From the NCBI GenBank assembly GCA_903832875.1, contig CAILDA010000133.1:1-48140 (forward strand): 48,140 bases of DNA, written 5' to 3'. Under the pieces are notes generated by a model. The model made no database searches and was not told the DNA's origin. It worked only from the letters and a program-made list of their open reading frames with translations. The translations under genes were made by a program, and so were the position numbers. Below, piece after piece: positions 35,646-45,875 of the stretch (positions are counted from its first letter, which is position 1; each line of letters begins with the position of its first letter). The stretch is from an uncultured Micrococcales bacterium. GTDB lineage: Bacteria; Actinomycetota; Actinomycetes; Actinomycetales; Microbacteriaceae.

Positions 35646-36290
35646 CTAATCTTTAGCAATCAAAGCGATAATCGCCTTGACAGTTGAATCAAAATCTAAT
35701 TCCGTTGAGTCCACTAAATGAACACCAGCCGCGGGCACAAGAAAATCAACAACTTTCGAGTCATTTTGGTCGCGTTTGGTAACTTGATCGGCAATCGATG
35801 TGCCTTCAGGAAGTTCTGCGGAACGTCTTCCAAGTCTAACTTCTTCGCTGGCAGTTAGCAGAATTCTTTTTTGGGCTTCAGGGAACACCACGGTTGTGAT
35901 ATCTCGCCCCTCAACTACTACCCCAGCCAAGCCTGAAGCATGGACTAGCTCCTTAGTCATCAAGTGCATGTACTCACGCACCTGCGGCAAACTGGCAAAC
36001 TGACTCACTGCTTCCCCAACTGAAGCCAAGCGAATCTCATAGGTTAGGTCCAAATCCCCTACTTTGACCCAGTAATTCTCTGGGTCTAGGGAGATTGAGT
36101 AACCAAAGTTCTTGGCTATTTCTTCTGCTGTCGAGTTGGCTACAACTAGCCCATTGTTTAGTACCGCCCAGGTCAGTGCTCGATAGGCAGCTCCGGTATC
36201 GAGGTAACCAAAACCTAGTTCCTTGGCAACAGCCTTGCTTACGCTGGATTTACCTGAACCTGCTGGACCGTCAATTGCAATAATTTGCAT
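35646..36290 (-). CDS. cmk: Cytidylate kinase
   Basis: The enzyme phosphorylates CMP and dCMP with ATP. The 214-residue protein has the P-loop DGPAGSGKSSVSK (6-18), the LDTGAAYRALTWAV substrate segment, and VVEGRDITTVVFPEA, typical of Cmk. The ATG directly abuts the tyrA stop (TAAATG), and der follows 12 bases later. Length is slightly under the family average but complete. Confidence 0.95.
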   Translation of the reverse strand: MQIIAIDGPAGSGKSSVSKAVAKELGFGYLDTGAAYRALTWAVLNNGLVVANSTAEEIAKNFGYSISLDPENYWVKVGDLDLTYEIRLASVGEAVSQFASLPQVREYMHLMTKELVHASGLAGVVVEGRDITTVVFPEAQKRILLTASEEVRLGRRSAELPEGTSIADQVTKRDQNDSKVVDFLVPAAGVHLVDSTELDFDSTVKAIIALIAKD

Positions 36291-37373
36291 TTAGCCCGCC
36301 AGACGCCAACCATTTGAACTCAAGGTTTCCAACAATTTAGCTTCAATGGCAGGTAATACAGATAGCTCAACTAAACCAACCTGAGCACCGGTAGCGTGAT
36401 CTAGTTTTAGGTCTTCAATGTTCAAACCAGCTGAACCAATTTCATTTAGTAACCGAGCAAGTTCACCAGGCTTGTCATCAATCATCACGACGATGGAAGC
36501 GTAGGACGTATTCCTAGAACCATGCTTACCTGGCAACCGAGAGATACCTAAGTTTCCAGCTTCAAGCGCTTTACCAAGTTTTGCTAAAGAACCTGCTGAA
36601 TCAACTTGTTCCAGCGAATGAATCACTGATGAAAGATCTGTTTCAAAATCTCTTAGAACAGGCAACAGTTCTGTGGCATTAGCTGAAAGTATTTGCAACC
36701 AAAGCTTTGGGTCGCTTGCTGCAATTCTTGTGGTGTCTCTTACCCCTTGACCTGCTAATGCTAAATCAGAATCATCAGCACCCGACAATCTCGCTGCTAG
36801 CAAGCTGGAAATTACCTGTGGTGCATGGGAAATCAGTGCAACGGCATGATCATGTTCTTGAGCAGTCATCCGTATTGGAGTTGCTCCAAGATCTAGGGCC
36901 AACTGCTCAACGACGTTCACTGACTGAGCTGAAGTATTTTTCTCTACGGTGATAACCCAAGGTCGACCAACGAAGAGATCAGGTCTACCAGAGAGTGCTC
37001 CGCCTTTTTCTCGACCTGCCATCGGATGTGAACCAACATAGTGGGATAACTCTGCACCACTTGCTGTTACTTCACTAAGAATGCTCGATTTCACACTGGC
37101 AACATCTGTAACTACTGCTTGAGGAAATCTCTTTATTGCAGAAGAAATTGTTTCTGCTGCAACATCGGGTGGAACACAAACAATTACCAGAGCAACCTCG
37201 TCTGCAGCATTGAGTGTTCGACCGGCACCAAAATCTTTAGCCAATGATAGAACTGCAGGTGAAGAGTCTTCCAACGATACGTCAACGCCTAGGTTTGTTA
37301 GTCCCAACCCGATACTTGTGCCTAGTAATCCTGATCCAATAATGTGAACCTGACCTGAAGTTCTTGAACTCAC
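36291..37373 (-). CDS. tyrA: Prephenate dehydrogenase with C-terminal ACT domain
   Basis: TyrA oxidises prephenate to 4-hydroxyphenylpyruvate for tyrosine synthesis. The 360-residue protein has an N-terminal dinucleotide fold (HIIGSGLLGTSIG), the VTDVASVKSSI and GSHPMAGREKGG motifs of the family, and an ACT-type regulatory domain at the C terminus (about 290-360: IVVMIDDKPGELARLLNEIG), suggesting feedback control. GTG 37373 overlaps the aroH stop (GTGA). Confidence 0.94.
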   Translation of the reverse strand: MSSRTSGQVHIIGSGLLGTSIGLGLTNLGVDVSLEDSSPAVLSLAKDFGAGRTLNAADEVALVIVCVPPDVAAETISSAIKRFPQAVVTDVASVKSSILSEVTASGAELSHYVGSHPMAGREKGGALSGRPDLFVGRPWVITVEKNTSAQSVNVVEQLALDLGATPIRMTAQEHDHAVALISHAPQVISSLLAARLSGADDSDLALAGQGVRDTTRIAASDPKLWLQILSANATELLPVLRDFETDLSSVIHSLEQVDSAGSLAKLGKALEAGNLGISRLPGKHGSRNTSYASIVVMIDDKPGELARLLNEIGSAGLNIEDLKLDHATGAQVGLVELSVLPAIEAKLLETLSSNGWRLAG

Positions 37374-37732
37374 TGAGCGATATCCAATCGAAGTGCTGTG
37401 GCACCCCTTAGGTAAACATGTTGGACTTCTGCACGAGTAACATCTAGTTCCGCGTTGATCATGACGCGAACAATTCGAGGTAGGGCACCTTTAACGTTCA
37501 TCTCAACGAAACACATCAGTGGCACATCCCCTAAGCCAAGTTCTCTAGCTGCTAGGGCTGGGAATTCTGAGGTGATATCAGGAGTGGCAGTGAACAATAT
37601 TGAGACAAGCTGATCAGTGTGCATGTTGTTGGCGTGCATCATCTTGGCTAGTAGTTCAGCAGTTAGCTTAAGTAAGTGCTCACGTTCATCAGAATCTAGT
37701 TGGATTGCTCCACGGATAGCTCTAAGCGCCAT
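37370..37732 (-). CDS. aroH: Monofunctional chorismate mutase, AroH class
   Basis: The enzyme converts chorismate to prephenate, feeding TyrA directly downstream. The 120-residue protein matches the small trimeric AroH fold of Bacillus subtilis, with the catalytic residues in place: Arg7, Glu77, Arg89 and Tyr107 (segments RAIRGAIQ, CFVEMNVKG, RIVRVM, HVYLRGA). It is not the helical AroQ class that associates with mycobacterial DAHP synthase. The start lies 11 bases inside the end of rluB. Confidence 0.94.
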   Translation of the reverse strand: MALRAIRGAIQLDSDEREHLLKLTAELLAKMMHANNMHTDQLVSILFTATPDITSEFPALAARELGLGDVPLMCFVEMNVKGALPRIVRVMINAELDVTRAEVQHVYLRGATALRLDIAQ

Positions 37733-38540
37733 TTGTTCGTCCTCTCGGATTAGTTTTTCTCTGTTGCCCGACTTTGGACTTTGGAGGTCTTGGTGCTCTG
37801 GTTTGTTTACCTTCAGCTGCTTTTAGCAGCGCACCTACCTCAATTTTACTAAGCAGACGGGTCTGCCCTTGCTTTAGTGGGCCTAGATGCACTGGACCAA
37901 ACTGTCTTCTAACCAAATCTTTGACTGGATGCCCTAGTGCTTCAAACATTCGCCGAACTACTCTGTTCTGTCCGGAGTGAATAACAATCTCAACCAAAGA
38001 TTCGAAAGCATTTGAATCGACAAGTAAAGCTTTATCTGCCTTAATCAAGCCATCTTCTAATTCAATACCTGATAGCAACTTGTTAATTTCTTGAGCTGAG
38101 ACTAAACCTTCAACTTTTGCGATGTATGTCTTAGTAACACCGAACTTAGGATGAGCAAGCATGTTGGCAAGCTCACCATCATTGGTAAGAATTAGTAAAC
38201 CTGAGGTATCGGCATCTAATCTACCCACGTTATAAATACGATCTGAACGCAAAGCATATTGACTGAGATCTGGTCTCCCAAACTCGTCAGCCATGGATGA
38301 GATAACCCCAACTGGCTTATTCAAAGCCATGTAAACCCGGCTAGCATCAAGCTGAATTGGAGTACCACGAACAGTCACTTTGTCATGTTCTGGATCTATT
38401 TTTGTGCCAAGTTCTTTGACTAGCTTGCCGTTGACTTTCACTGCCCCTGAGGTAATAAGCTCTTCGCTTGCTCTTCTCGAGGCAACTCCTGCATTAGCAA
38501 GGACTTTTTGAAGGCGAACGCCTTCGTTTGATTCACTCAT
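37722..38540 (-). CDS. rluB: Ribosomal large subunit pseudouridine synthase (RluB-like)
   Basis: The enzyme makes pseudouridine in 23S rRNA. The 272-residue protein has an N-terminal S4 RNA-binding domain (about 8-65), the RsuA/RluB catalytic motif GRLDADTSGLLILTNDG with the active Asp, and the family motif SGQNRVVRRMFEALGH. The last 30 residues are a basic, low-complexity tail. It lies between scpB and aroH, in the usual actinobacterial scpA-scpB-rluB order. The exact target uridine is not provable from sequence. Confidence 0.93.
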   Translation of the reverse strand: MSESNEGVRLQKVLANAGVASRRASEELITSGAVKVNGKLVKELGTKIDPEHDKVTVRGTPIQLDASRVYMALNKPVGVISSMADEFGRPDLSQYALRSDRIYNVGRLDADTSGLLILTNDGELANMLAHPKFGVTKTYIAKVEGLVSAQEINKLLSGIELEDGLIKADKALLVDSNAFESLVEIVIHSGQNRVVRRMFEALGHPVKDLVRRQFGPVHLGPLKQGQTRLLSKIEVGALLKAAEGKQTRAPRPPKSKVGQQRKTNPRGRTNGA

Positions 38541-38542
38541 GA

Positions 38543-39187
38543 TTAGTTGCCTGCAGAACTATCGGTACCGAATTCTGAATTTGCATCAGGTAGGTATGGG
38601 CTAATCAGTGGCAGATCATCTAGGGCATTGATACCAAGAGTCTCTAAGAAAGTTTCGGTGGTGCCATAGTTAATGGCACCGGTCTCGCTGTCAGTAAATA
38701 CTTCAGTAATCAGCCCTCTGCTGAGCAAAGTTCTAACTACGGTGTCAACGTTCACTCCACGAATAGAAGCTATCTGTCCCCTAGCAATTGGTTGACGATA
38801 AGCAATAACAGCCAAGGTTTCTAACGCAGCCTGCGATAACTTAGTTGGGTTTTCATTTGAGATGAATTCTCTAACTGCCCACTCGAAGTCTTCTCTAACA
38901 AATACTCGCCAACCGCCGCCTACTTCGCGAAGTTCAAATCCTCTTGGACGCGTTCCATTAGCTCCATCAAAGTCTGCTTTGACAGCAAGGACTGCTTCTC
39001 GAACATCTGGAACTGGCATGTCAAGAGAGGTGGCCAAGTGAACTATCGATAGCGGAACTTCAGCAACCATCAAGATTGCTTCAATCGCTCCTTGCAATGC
39101 AGTTGAGTCAATCGGCTCTCCCAGTGCAAAGTTCTCTCTCGGGTCTTGCGTACTCTGTTGTGTTTGATCTTGATTATCAAGAGTCAT
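38543..39187 (-). CDS. scpB: Segregation and condensation protein ScpB
   Basis: ScpB binds ScpA and, together with SMC, forms the bacterial condensin. The 214-residue protein contains the two winged-helix domains with the hallmark LAVIAYRQPIARGQIASIRGV followed by VDTVVRTLLSRGLI. The ATG lies 11 bases inside the scpA gene, so synthesis is coupled. The N- and C-terminal tails are acidic. The smc gene is not in the window. Confidence 0.94.
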   Translation of the reverse strand: MTLDNQDQTQQSTQDPRENFALGEPIDSTALQGAIEAILMVAEVPLSIVHLATSLDMPVPDVREAVLAVKADFDGANGTRPRGFELREVGGGWRVFVREDFEWAVREFISNENPTKLSQAALETLAVIAYRQPIARGQIASIRGVNVDTVVRTLLSRGLITEVFTDSETGAINYGTTETFLETLGINALDDLPLISPYLPDANSEFGTDSSAGN

Positions 39188-39995
39188 AATCAGCTCCTAG
39201 CGCGGATAGTAATGAATCATCGAAATCTTCTGCTCGCCAAGTTATCTGCAACGGGCCAAGTGATTCGTTTTGCTCAAAGCTAACTGCTCCAAGCCGGTAA
39301 AGCTCAAGAATCGAAATAAATCTGGCAACAAGTACCGCTCTATCTCCAATTGATGAAATAAGTTCACGGAAAGTTAAAGTTTTAGCTGATCGCAACATTG
39401 CAACAACTTCAGCAGCCTGTTCACGAATCGAGATACGTGGCGTATACAAGTGGCTCAACCCAACCATCGGAATCTCCCGAGGTGCCATGGTCTCTTCAGC
39501 TAGCCTGGCAAAATCTTGCAAGCTAACGGTCCAAATTAGTTCTGGCTGCTGCTGTCTGAATCTTTCCTCAAGTCTTACCGAGCGGAAAACTCTTCTAGCT
39601 TCGAGAGAAATAGCATTCTGGAACCAGGCTGAAATATCTTTGAAGGCACGATATTGCAACAAACGAGCAAACAACAGGTCACGAGCTTCTAGTAAAGCAA
39701 CATCTTCAGGATCGACTACTTCGCCTTTAGGCAATAGTTCAGCAATCTTTAGGTCCAGCAAAGTAGCGGCAACTACTAGGAACTCACTGGCCTCATCAAG
39801 TTGATCCGCTTCTTCAAGAGTTCTCACATAAGCGATGAAGTCTTTGGTTACCTCGCTCAAGGAAATAGAGATGACGTCTAACTGATGCTTAGAAATAAGT
39901 GAAAGTAATAGATCAAACGGGCCTTCAAAGTTGCCAATGTTTAGCGAGAAACCAGAGCCGGTTAGATCTTCATCGTCTTTATGGAGCGCTGCCAC
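39177..39995 (-). CDS. scpA: Segregation and condensation protein ScpA
   Basis: ScpA is the kleisin that bridges SMC heads. The protein shows the N-terminal hallmark NFEGPFDLLLSLISKHQLDV and the C-terminal winged helix. I start at GTG 39995 (272 residues), which overlaps the end of pldP by 17 bases. TTG 40001, with GAGAG a few bases upstream, is an alternative, and the frame stays open to 40055 inside pldP. The overlap suggests coupling with the ATPase gene. Confidence 0.92.
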   Translation of the reverse strand: MAALHKDDEDLTGSGFSLNIGNFEGPFDLLLSLISKHQLDVISISLSEVTKDFIAYVRTLEEADQLDEASEFLVVAATLLDLKIAELLPKGEVVDPEDVALLEARDLLFARLLQYRAFKDISAWFQNAISLEARRVFRSVRLEERFRQQQPELIWTVSLQDFARLAEETMAPREIPMVGLSHLYTPRISIREQAAEVVAMLRSAKTLTFRELISSIGDRAVLVARFISILELYRLGAVSFEQNESLGPLQITWRAEDFDDSLLSALGADYDS

Positions 39996-40812
39996 GTGCA
40001 ACCATCTCTCGAGCAACCGCTCGGTAGAGTTCCGCAGCTTCAGAAGAAGGCGCAAACTGTGTCACAGGCTTACCCTTTTGCGAAGAGTCCTTGAATTTAA
40101 CTGTCAGTTTGATAACCGACTTGAAAACAGCATCACCGTAGTCTTCGTAAAGCTGGTTCAACATGTTTCTGGAGTGCAGGGTTCTAGGGTCAAACATAGT
40201 TGGCAGAATTCCATCAATCTGCAAACGTTCATTCAACCTGTCTCTGACAAGTTCAACTGTGTTATCGATAAGTAGTTGCAAACCTCTAAGTGCGAAGTAA
40301 TCACAAGCAACCGGAATCATTACTCCATGAGCTGCAGTTAGAGCGTTTACTGTTAGCAAACCAAGAGAAGGTTGGCAGTCGATCATTACTAAGTCGTAGT
40401 CACCTAGCACTGGACGTAAAACTCCAGCAAGGATCTTTTCTCTGCCAGGTTCAGCAACCAGTTGAATCTCAGCTGCTGATAGCTGGATGTTGGCTGGAAT
40501 TAGATCAAGTCCTGGCACTTCGGTGTGAACGATGACATCGGTTGCTTTGAGTTTTCTATCCAACATCAGATCATAAATAGTTTTTACATCTTCGTTGACA
40601 ACACCAAGTCCTCTTGAAAGAGCACCCTGTGGGTCAAAGTCAACAAGAAGTACTTTGCGACCGTATTCAGCTAAAGCCGCAGCAGTGTTTATTGTTGTGG
40701 TGGTTTTACCAACACCACCCTTTTGATTACAGAGGGCAATTATTCGCGCAGGACCGTGACTGGTTAGTCGTTTAGGGACGGGAAACCTATGGTCGGAGTT
40801 TTTACCTGACAT
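39979..40812 (-). CDS. Orphan ParA-like ATPase PldP (Soj family)
   Basis: The 277-residue protein has the ParA deviant Walker A NQKGGVGKTTTT (signature Lys31, Lys36), Walker B LLVDFDPQGA, and MIDCQPSLGLLT. In C. glutamicum the ParA homologue between xerD and scpA is PldP, which affects division-site placement and is distinct from the origin-linked ParAB. The same position here (xerD - this - scpA) supports that identity. No parB follows. AGAGAGG precedes ATG 40812. About 78 bases separate it from xerD and contain a -10-like TATACA on the minus strand (40883-40888). Confidence 0.9.
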   Translation of the reverse strand: MSGKNSDHRFPVPKRLTSHGPARIIALCNQKGGVGKTTTTINTAAALAEYGRKVLLVDFDPQGALSRGLGVVNEDVKTIYDLMLDRKLKATDVIVHTEVPGLDLIPANIQLSAAEIQLVAEPGREKILAGVLRPVLGDYDLVMIDCQPSLGLLTVNALTAAHGVMIPVACDYFALRGLQLLIDNTVELVRDRLNERLQIDGILPTMFDPRTLHSRNMLNQLYEDYGDAVFKSVIKLTVKFKDSSQKGKPVTQFAPSSEAAELYRAVAREMVARGSAP

Positions 40813-40890
40813 TAGATGGTTTCCTCTCTGGCTTCACAGCAGTAAGTTTCAGCTTTTAGGCTGTGTTCTGGGTTCTTTTACCTGTATAGC

Positions 40891-41823
40891 CTACCGCTGT
40901 GCTCGGGGATGAGCCGTTGCATAAATCTCCCTTAATGCATCGACTGTTACCAAAGTGTAAATCTGGGTGGTCGACACCGAGGCATGGCCTAGGAGCTCCT
41001 GAACCACTCGAACATCCGCCCCGCCTTCTAATAGATGGGTGGCAAACGAGTGCCTAAAGGTGTGGGGGGAAACTTCATGCTCTATCTTGGCTGCCAGGGC
41101 AGCATCCGAGATTATCTGCCAGACGCTCTGCCTCGAAAGCCTTGAACCCCGCTGATTCAAAAACAGGGCTGGGGTTCCCTTAGCTAACCTGGCTAGCGAT
41201 GGCCGAACTCGGACAAGATAAGCCTGAACAGCGTTCTGAGCGTAGCTACCAACTGGAACTATCCGCTCTTTAGAGCCTTTACCGAAAAGCCGAATAATCT
41301 CAGGATCAATCAAGTCATCTAGATCTATGTTTACAAGCTCTGAGACACGAGCACCGGTGGCATATAGCAATTCCAAAATTGCTCTATCTCGCACTCGAAC
41401 CAAGTCTGCACCAAGACCTGAAATGTCATCTGGCTCGGGCCCAGAGGCTTGCAGTAATTTCTCTATCTCTGCCAAGGAGATTGCCTTGGGCAGTCTTCTA
41501 GGAGCTTTAGGTGGTTTTACCTGAGCTGCCACATCATTTTCACAAATACCCTCGAAGAGCATGAACTTATGGAAACCTCTGACAGCAGCAAGTATTCGCG
41601 CAACTGAAGTTGCAACCATTCCCTTATCGGTTACTAATCTTTGGGTGAAGTCTCTGACCAATAGTTCAGTTATCTGGTTTGAGGAGTCGATTGAGTGGCT
41701 AACTAAGAAATCATGGTAACGAACTAGATCTCTGCGATAGGCAAGCAAGGTGTTTTTAGCCATGCCTCGTTCGATAGTTAGATGTCTTAGATAACTATCA
41801 ATATTTGCTTGAACGTTAGCCAT
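40891..41823 (-). CDS. xerD: Site-specific tyrosine recombinase XerD
   Basis: XerD resolves chromosome dimers at dif together with XerC. The 310-residue protein has an N-terminal SAM-like core-binding domain and a catalytic domain with the tyrosine recombinase residues: Arg in ARVSELV, HTFRHSFATHLLEGG (His, Arg), LGHASVSTTQ (His) and the nucleophile Tyr in IYTLV. It is chromosomal XerD by its place between nudix and pldP, not a phage integrase. The ATG overlaps the nudix stop by eight bases. Confidence 0.94.
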   Translation of the reverse strand: MANVQANIDSYLRHLTIERGMAKNTLLAYRRDLVRYHDFLVSHSIDSSNQITELLVRDFTQRLVTDKGMVATSVARILAAVRGFHKFMLFEGICENDVAAQVKPPKAPRRLPKAISLAEIEKLLQASGPEPDDISGLGADLVRVRDRAILELLYATGARVSELVNIDLDDLIDPEIIRLFGKGSKERIVPVGSYAQNAVQAYLVRVRPSLARLAKGTPALFLNQRGSRLSRQSVWQIISDAALAAKIEHEVSPHTFRHSFATHLLEGGADVRVVQELLGHASVSTTQIYTLVTVDALREIYATAHPRAQR

Positions 41824-42406
41824 TTTGATTTCTCTTGGCAGCTAATGACAAAACTGCAACAACAAGTGTTGGGCTTTTCAACTTGGATGCTTTGACCGCT
41901 GCCAAGACTTCTTGGAAAGGAACCCAGATGGGCACCATTCCTTTTTCTTCACCTGTTCGCTCAAACTCAACCTCTGTTTTGGATAAGTCCTTGGCAAGAA
42001 AGATTTCAATGATCTCGCTACTAGATCCTGGTGTTGTGTAGAAAGAGTGTAGGTGAGACCAATTCGTTGCCTGATAGTCAGTTTCTTCAGCTAACTCACG
42101 CTTAGCTGCAACCAAGTCGTCTTCGCCATCATGATCTCGCAATCCAGCAGGCATTTCATAGAGGTATTGATTTACCGGAGCACGGTATTGCTTTATCAGC
42201 AGAACTTCATCTTTTTCATTTAGAGCTAGTACCGCTACAGCTCCCCTGTGAGCTATAAATTCTCTGACCAGAGTTTCGTCTTGGAATGTGAAGGTTTTAC
42301 GAACAACATTCCAGATTTTTCCAATGAATGCTCGCTCTAAAGAGATTTCAGTTTCTTTACCAAGACCGAGCTGATCTGAGAGTTGAAAATCTTCGTTCTC
42401 AGTCAT
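41816..42406 (-). CDS. ADP-ribose pyrophosphatase-type Nudix hydrolase
   Basis: The 196-residue protein contains a Nudix box (GLRDHDGEDDLVAAKRELAEET) after the strand VLLIKQYRAPVNQYLYEMPAG, typical of ADP-ribose pyrophosphatases that hydrolyse ADP-ribose to AMP and ribose 5-phosphate. In mycobacteria the same gene (Rv1700) sits between pyrG and xerD. Another nucleoside diphosphate sugar could be the real substrate. ATG 42406 lies nine bases after pyrG. Confidence 0.9.
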   Translation of the reverse strand: MTENEDFQLSDQLGLGKETEISLERAFIGKIWNVVRKTFTFQDETLVREFIAHRGAVAVLALNEKDEVLLIKQYRAPVNQYLYEMPAGLRDHDGEDDLVAAKRELAEETDYQATNWSHLHSFYTTPGSSSEIIEIFLAKDLSKTEVEFERTGEEKGMVPIWVPFQEVLAAVKASKLKSPTLVVAVLSLAAKRNQNG

Positions 42407-42415
42407 TGCCTTAAT

Positions 42416-44158
<1,743 letters not shown>

Positions 44159-44165
44159 TTATTGC

Positions 44166-45854
44166 TTAGGAATTTTTAGCCAAATCTCTGAGTTCTTTGG
44201 CGTGCGTTCTAGCTGTCTCTGAATCGGATAGACCTGAGAGCATTCTGGCTAGCTCTTCAGATCTAGCGTTTTCATCTAGAACGTGAACGTCGCTCGAAGT
44301 GAAACCAGCCTCTGAAGATTTCACAACCGTTAGATGTCTATCTGCGAAGGCTGCCACCTGGGCTAGGTGGGTAACCACAATAACTTGGGCATTCTTGGCT
44401 AATTTGGCAAGACGTCTACCGACCTCAATTGCCGCAGCACCGCCAACACCGGCATCCACCTCATCAAAGATGAAAGTCGGAGTTGAATCAGTTTCAGCCA
44501 ATACAACTTCAAGTGCAAGCATGATTCTGCTTAACTCTCCGCCAGATGCACCCTTACCTAATGGTCTTGGGTCAGCCCCTGAATACGATTCAAGCAAGAA
44601 GCTCACCGAGTCAAATCCAGTTGGTCCAAAATGTTCGGTTTTCTCAACAAGAACATGAAGCTTGGATCCAGCCATAGCTAAAGCAACTAATTCATCACTA
44701 ACTCGCTTTGCTAAATCAGTTGCTGCTTGAGTTCTATTGCTGGAAATTTGATCAGCACAAGCTTTCGCTTGTTTGTGTAAAGTGGCAACCTCGGCTTCAA
44801 GGGATGCAATTCGTTCTGAGGAAACATCGAGCTCTGCCAGTTTGGCTTGAGCAGTTTCTTGGAAAGTTTGCAAGTCTTCAATGGTTGGGCCATAGTGACG
44901 CAATGCAGCATTCAATGCACTGCGACGCTCCTGTATTTCATCTAAAGTCATAGGGCTATCGCTCTCAAGAGAGGTTAGATAACCCGACAGCTCTGCAGCA
45001 ATATCGTTGAGGTCTTCTCCGATTTGACGAAGTGCCGAAGCCTGTGTCTCAAGCGTTGCATCATGTGAAGCTGCGTTTTCTAGAGCTTTTCGCGCTTTAC
45101 CGATAAGCGAGGTTGCATCGATAGCGTCAAAGTTGTCATTCAAAAGCGCATCGTGGGCTAAACCAACTGCTGCACGAAGATCTGCGCTAAAGGTAAGTTT
45201 CTTAGCAAGTTCCGCTAACTCAACATCCTCGTTTGGTTTGGCGGCTAACTTGTCCAACTCTTCGAGCGAATGAGTCAGCTCTTCTACTTGCCTAGCCCTT
45301 GCCGAAATGTTTGCTTGGATATCTTCCAGTGTTGCCTGTGCTTGTTTCCAAGCATTGAAGTAATTGGCGTACTCGCCGAGTAGTGCTAAGTGTTTAGCTC
45401 CAGCGAATTTATCTAGAGCAATTTTCTGAGCAGCTGGTGATTTCAACCTGATTTGGTCTGCTTGACCATGCACAACTACTAGTTCTTCGCCAATTTCGCT
45501 CAGCAAACCAACCGGAACAGACCTGCCGCCAATGACTGCCTTGGATCTGCCATCGCTTGCAACTGTTCGGGCTAGCAGCAGTTCTCCATCTGCAATAAGA
45601 GCACCGGCATCGTAAGCCTTAGTAAGTGTTGGGTTAATTGCATCGAGTCGCCAACGACCTTCAACTGAAGTTTGCCCAGCTCCAGATCTAATAGCTCCAG
45701 AATCTGATCTGTCACCAAGTAATAAACCAAGAGCAGTAAGGACCATAGTCTTACCAGCACCGGTTTCACCGGTTAGCACAGTTAGTCCTTTATCAAAGGC
45801 AAGTTCAGCTTCACTGATGACACCTAAGTCAGTTATTCGAATATCTTCAATCAC
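44166..45854 (-). CDS. recN: DNA repair protein RecN
   Basis: RecN is an SMC-like ATPase that helps repair double-strand breaks. The 562-residue protein has Walker A GETGAGKTM near residue 30, a long central coiled coil (about 150-370), the ABC signature GASGGELSRIML, and Walker B FIFDEVDAGVGG. GTG 45854 starts 21 bases after nadK. The order tlyA-nadK-recN is common in Gram-positive bacteria. Confidence 0.95.
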   Translation of the reverse strand: MIEDIRITDLGVISEAELAFDKGLTVLTGETGAGKTMVLTALGLLLGDRSDSGAIRSGAGQTSVEGRWRLDAINPTLTKAYDAGALIADGELLLARTVASDGRSKAVIGGRSVPVGLLSEIGEELVVVHGQADQIRLKSPAAQKIALDKFAGAKHLALLGEYANYFNAWKQAQATLEDIQANISARARQVEELTHSLEELDKLAAKPNEDVELAELAKKLTFSADLRAAVGLAHDALLNDNFDAIDATSLIGKARKALENAASHDATLETQASALRQIGEDLNDIAAELSGYLTSLESDSPMTLDEIQERRSALNAALRHYGPTIEDLQTFQETAQAKLAELDVSSERIASLEAEVATLHKQAKACADQISSNRTQAATDLAKRVSDELVALAMAGSKLHVLVEKTEHFGPTGFDSVSFLLESYSGADPRPLGKGASGGELSRIMLALEVVLAETDSTPTFIFDEVDAGVGGAAAIEVGRRLAKLAKNAQVIVVTHLAQVAAFADRHLTVVKSSEAGFTSSDVHVLDENARSEELARMLSGLSDSETARTHAKELRDLAKNS

Positions 45855-45875
45855 GCTTATGGCCTAGAAACTTAT

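Noticed and set aside
40891-41823. Phage or integron integrase
   Set aside because: The recombinase lies in the conserved nudix-xerD-pldP-scpA order with no attachment-site repeats or phage genes around it; it is XerD.
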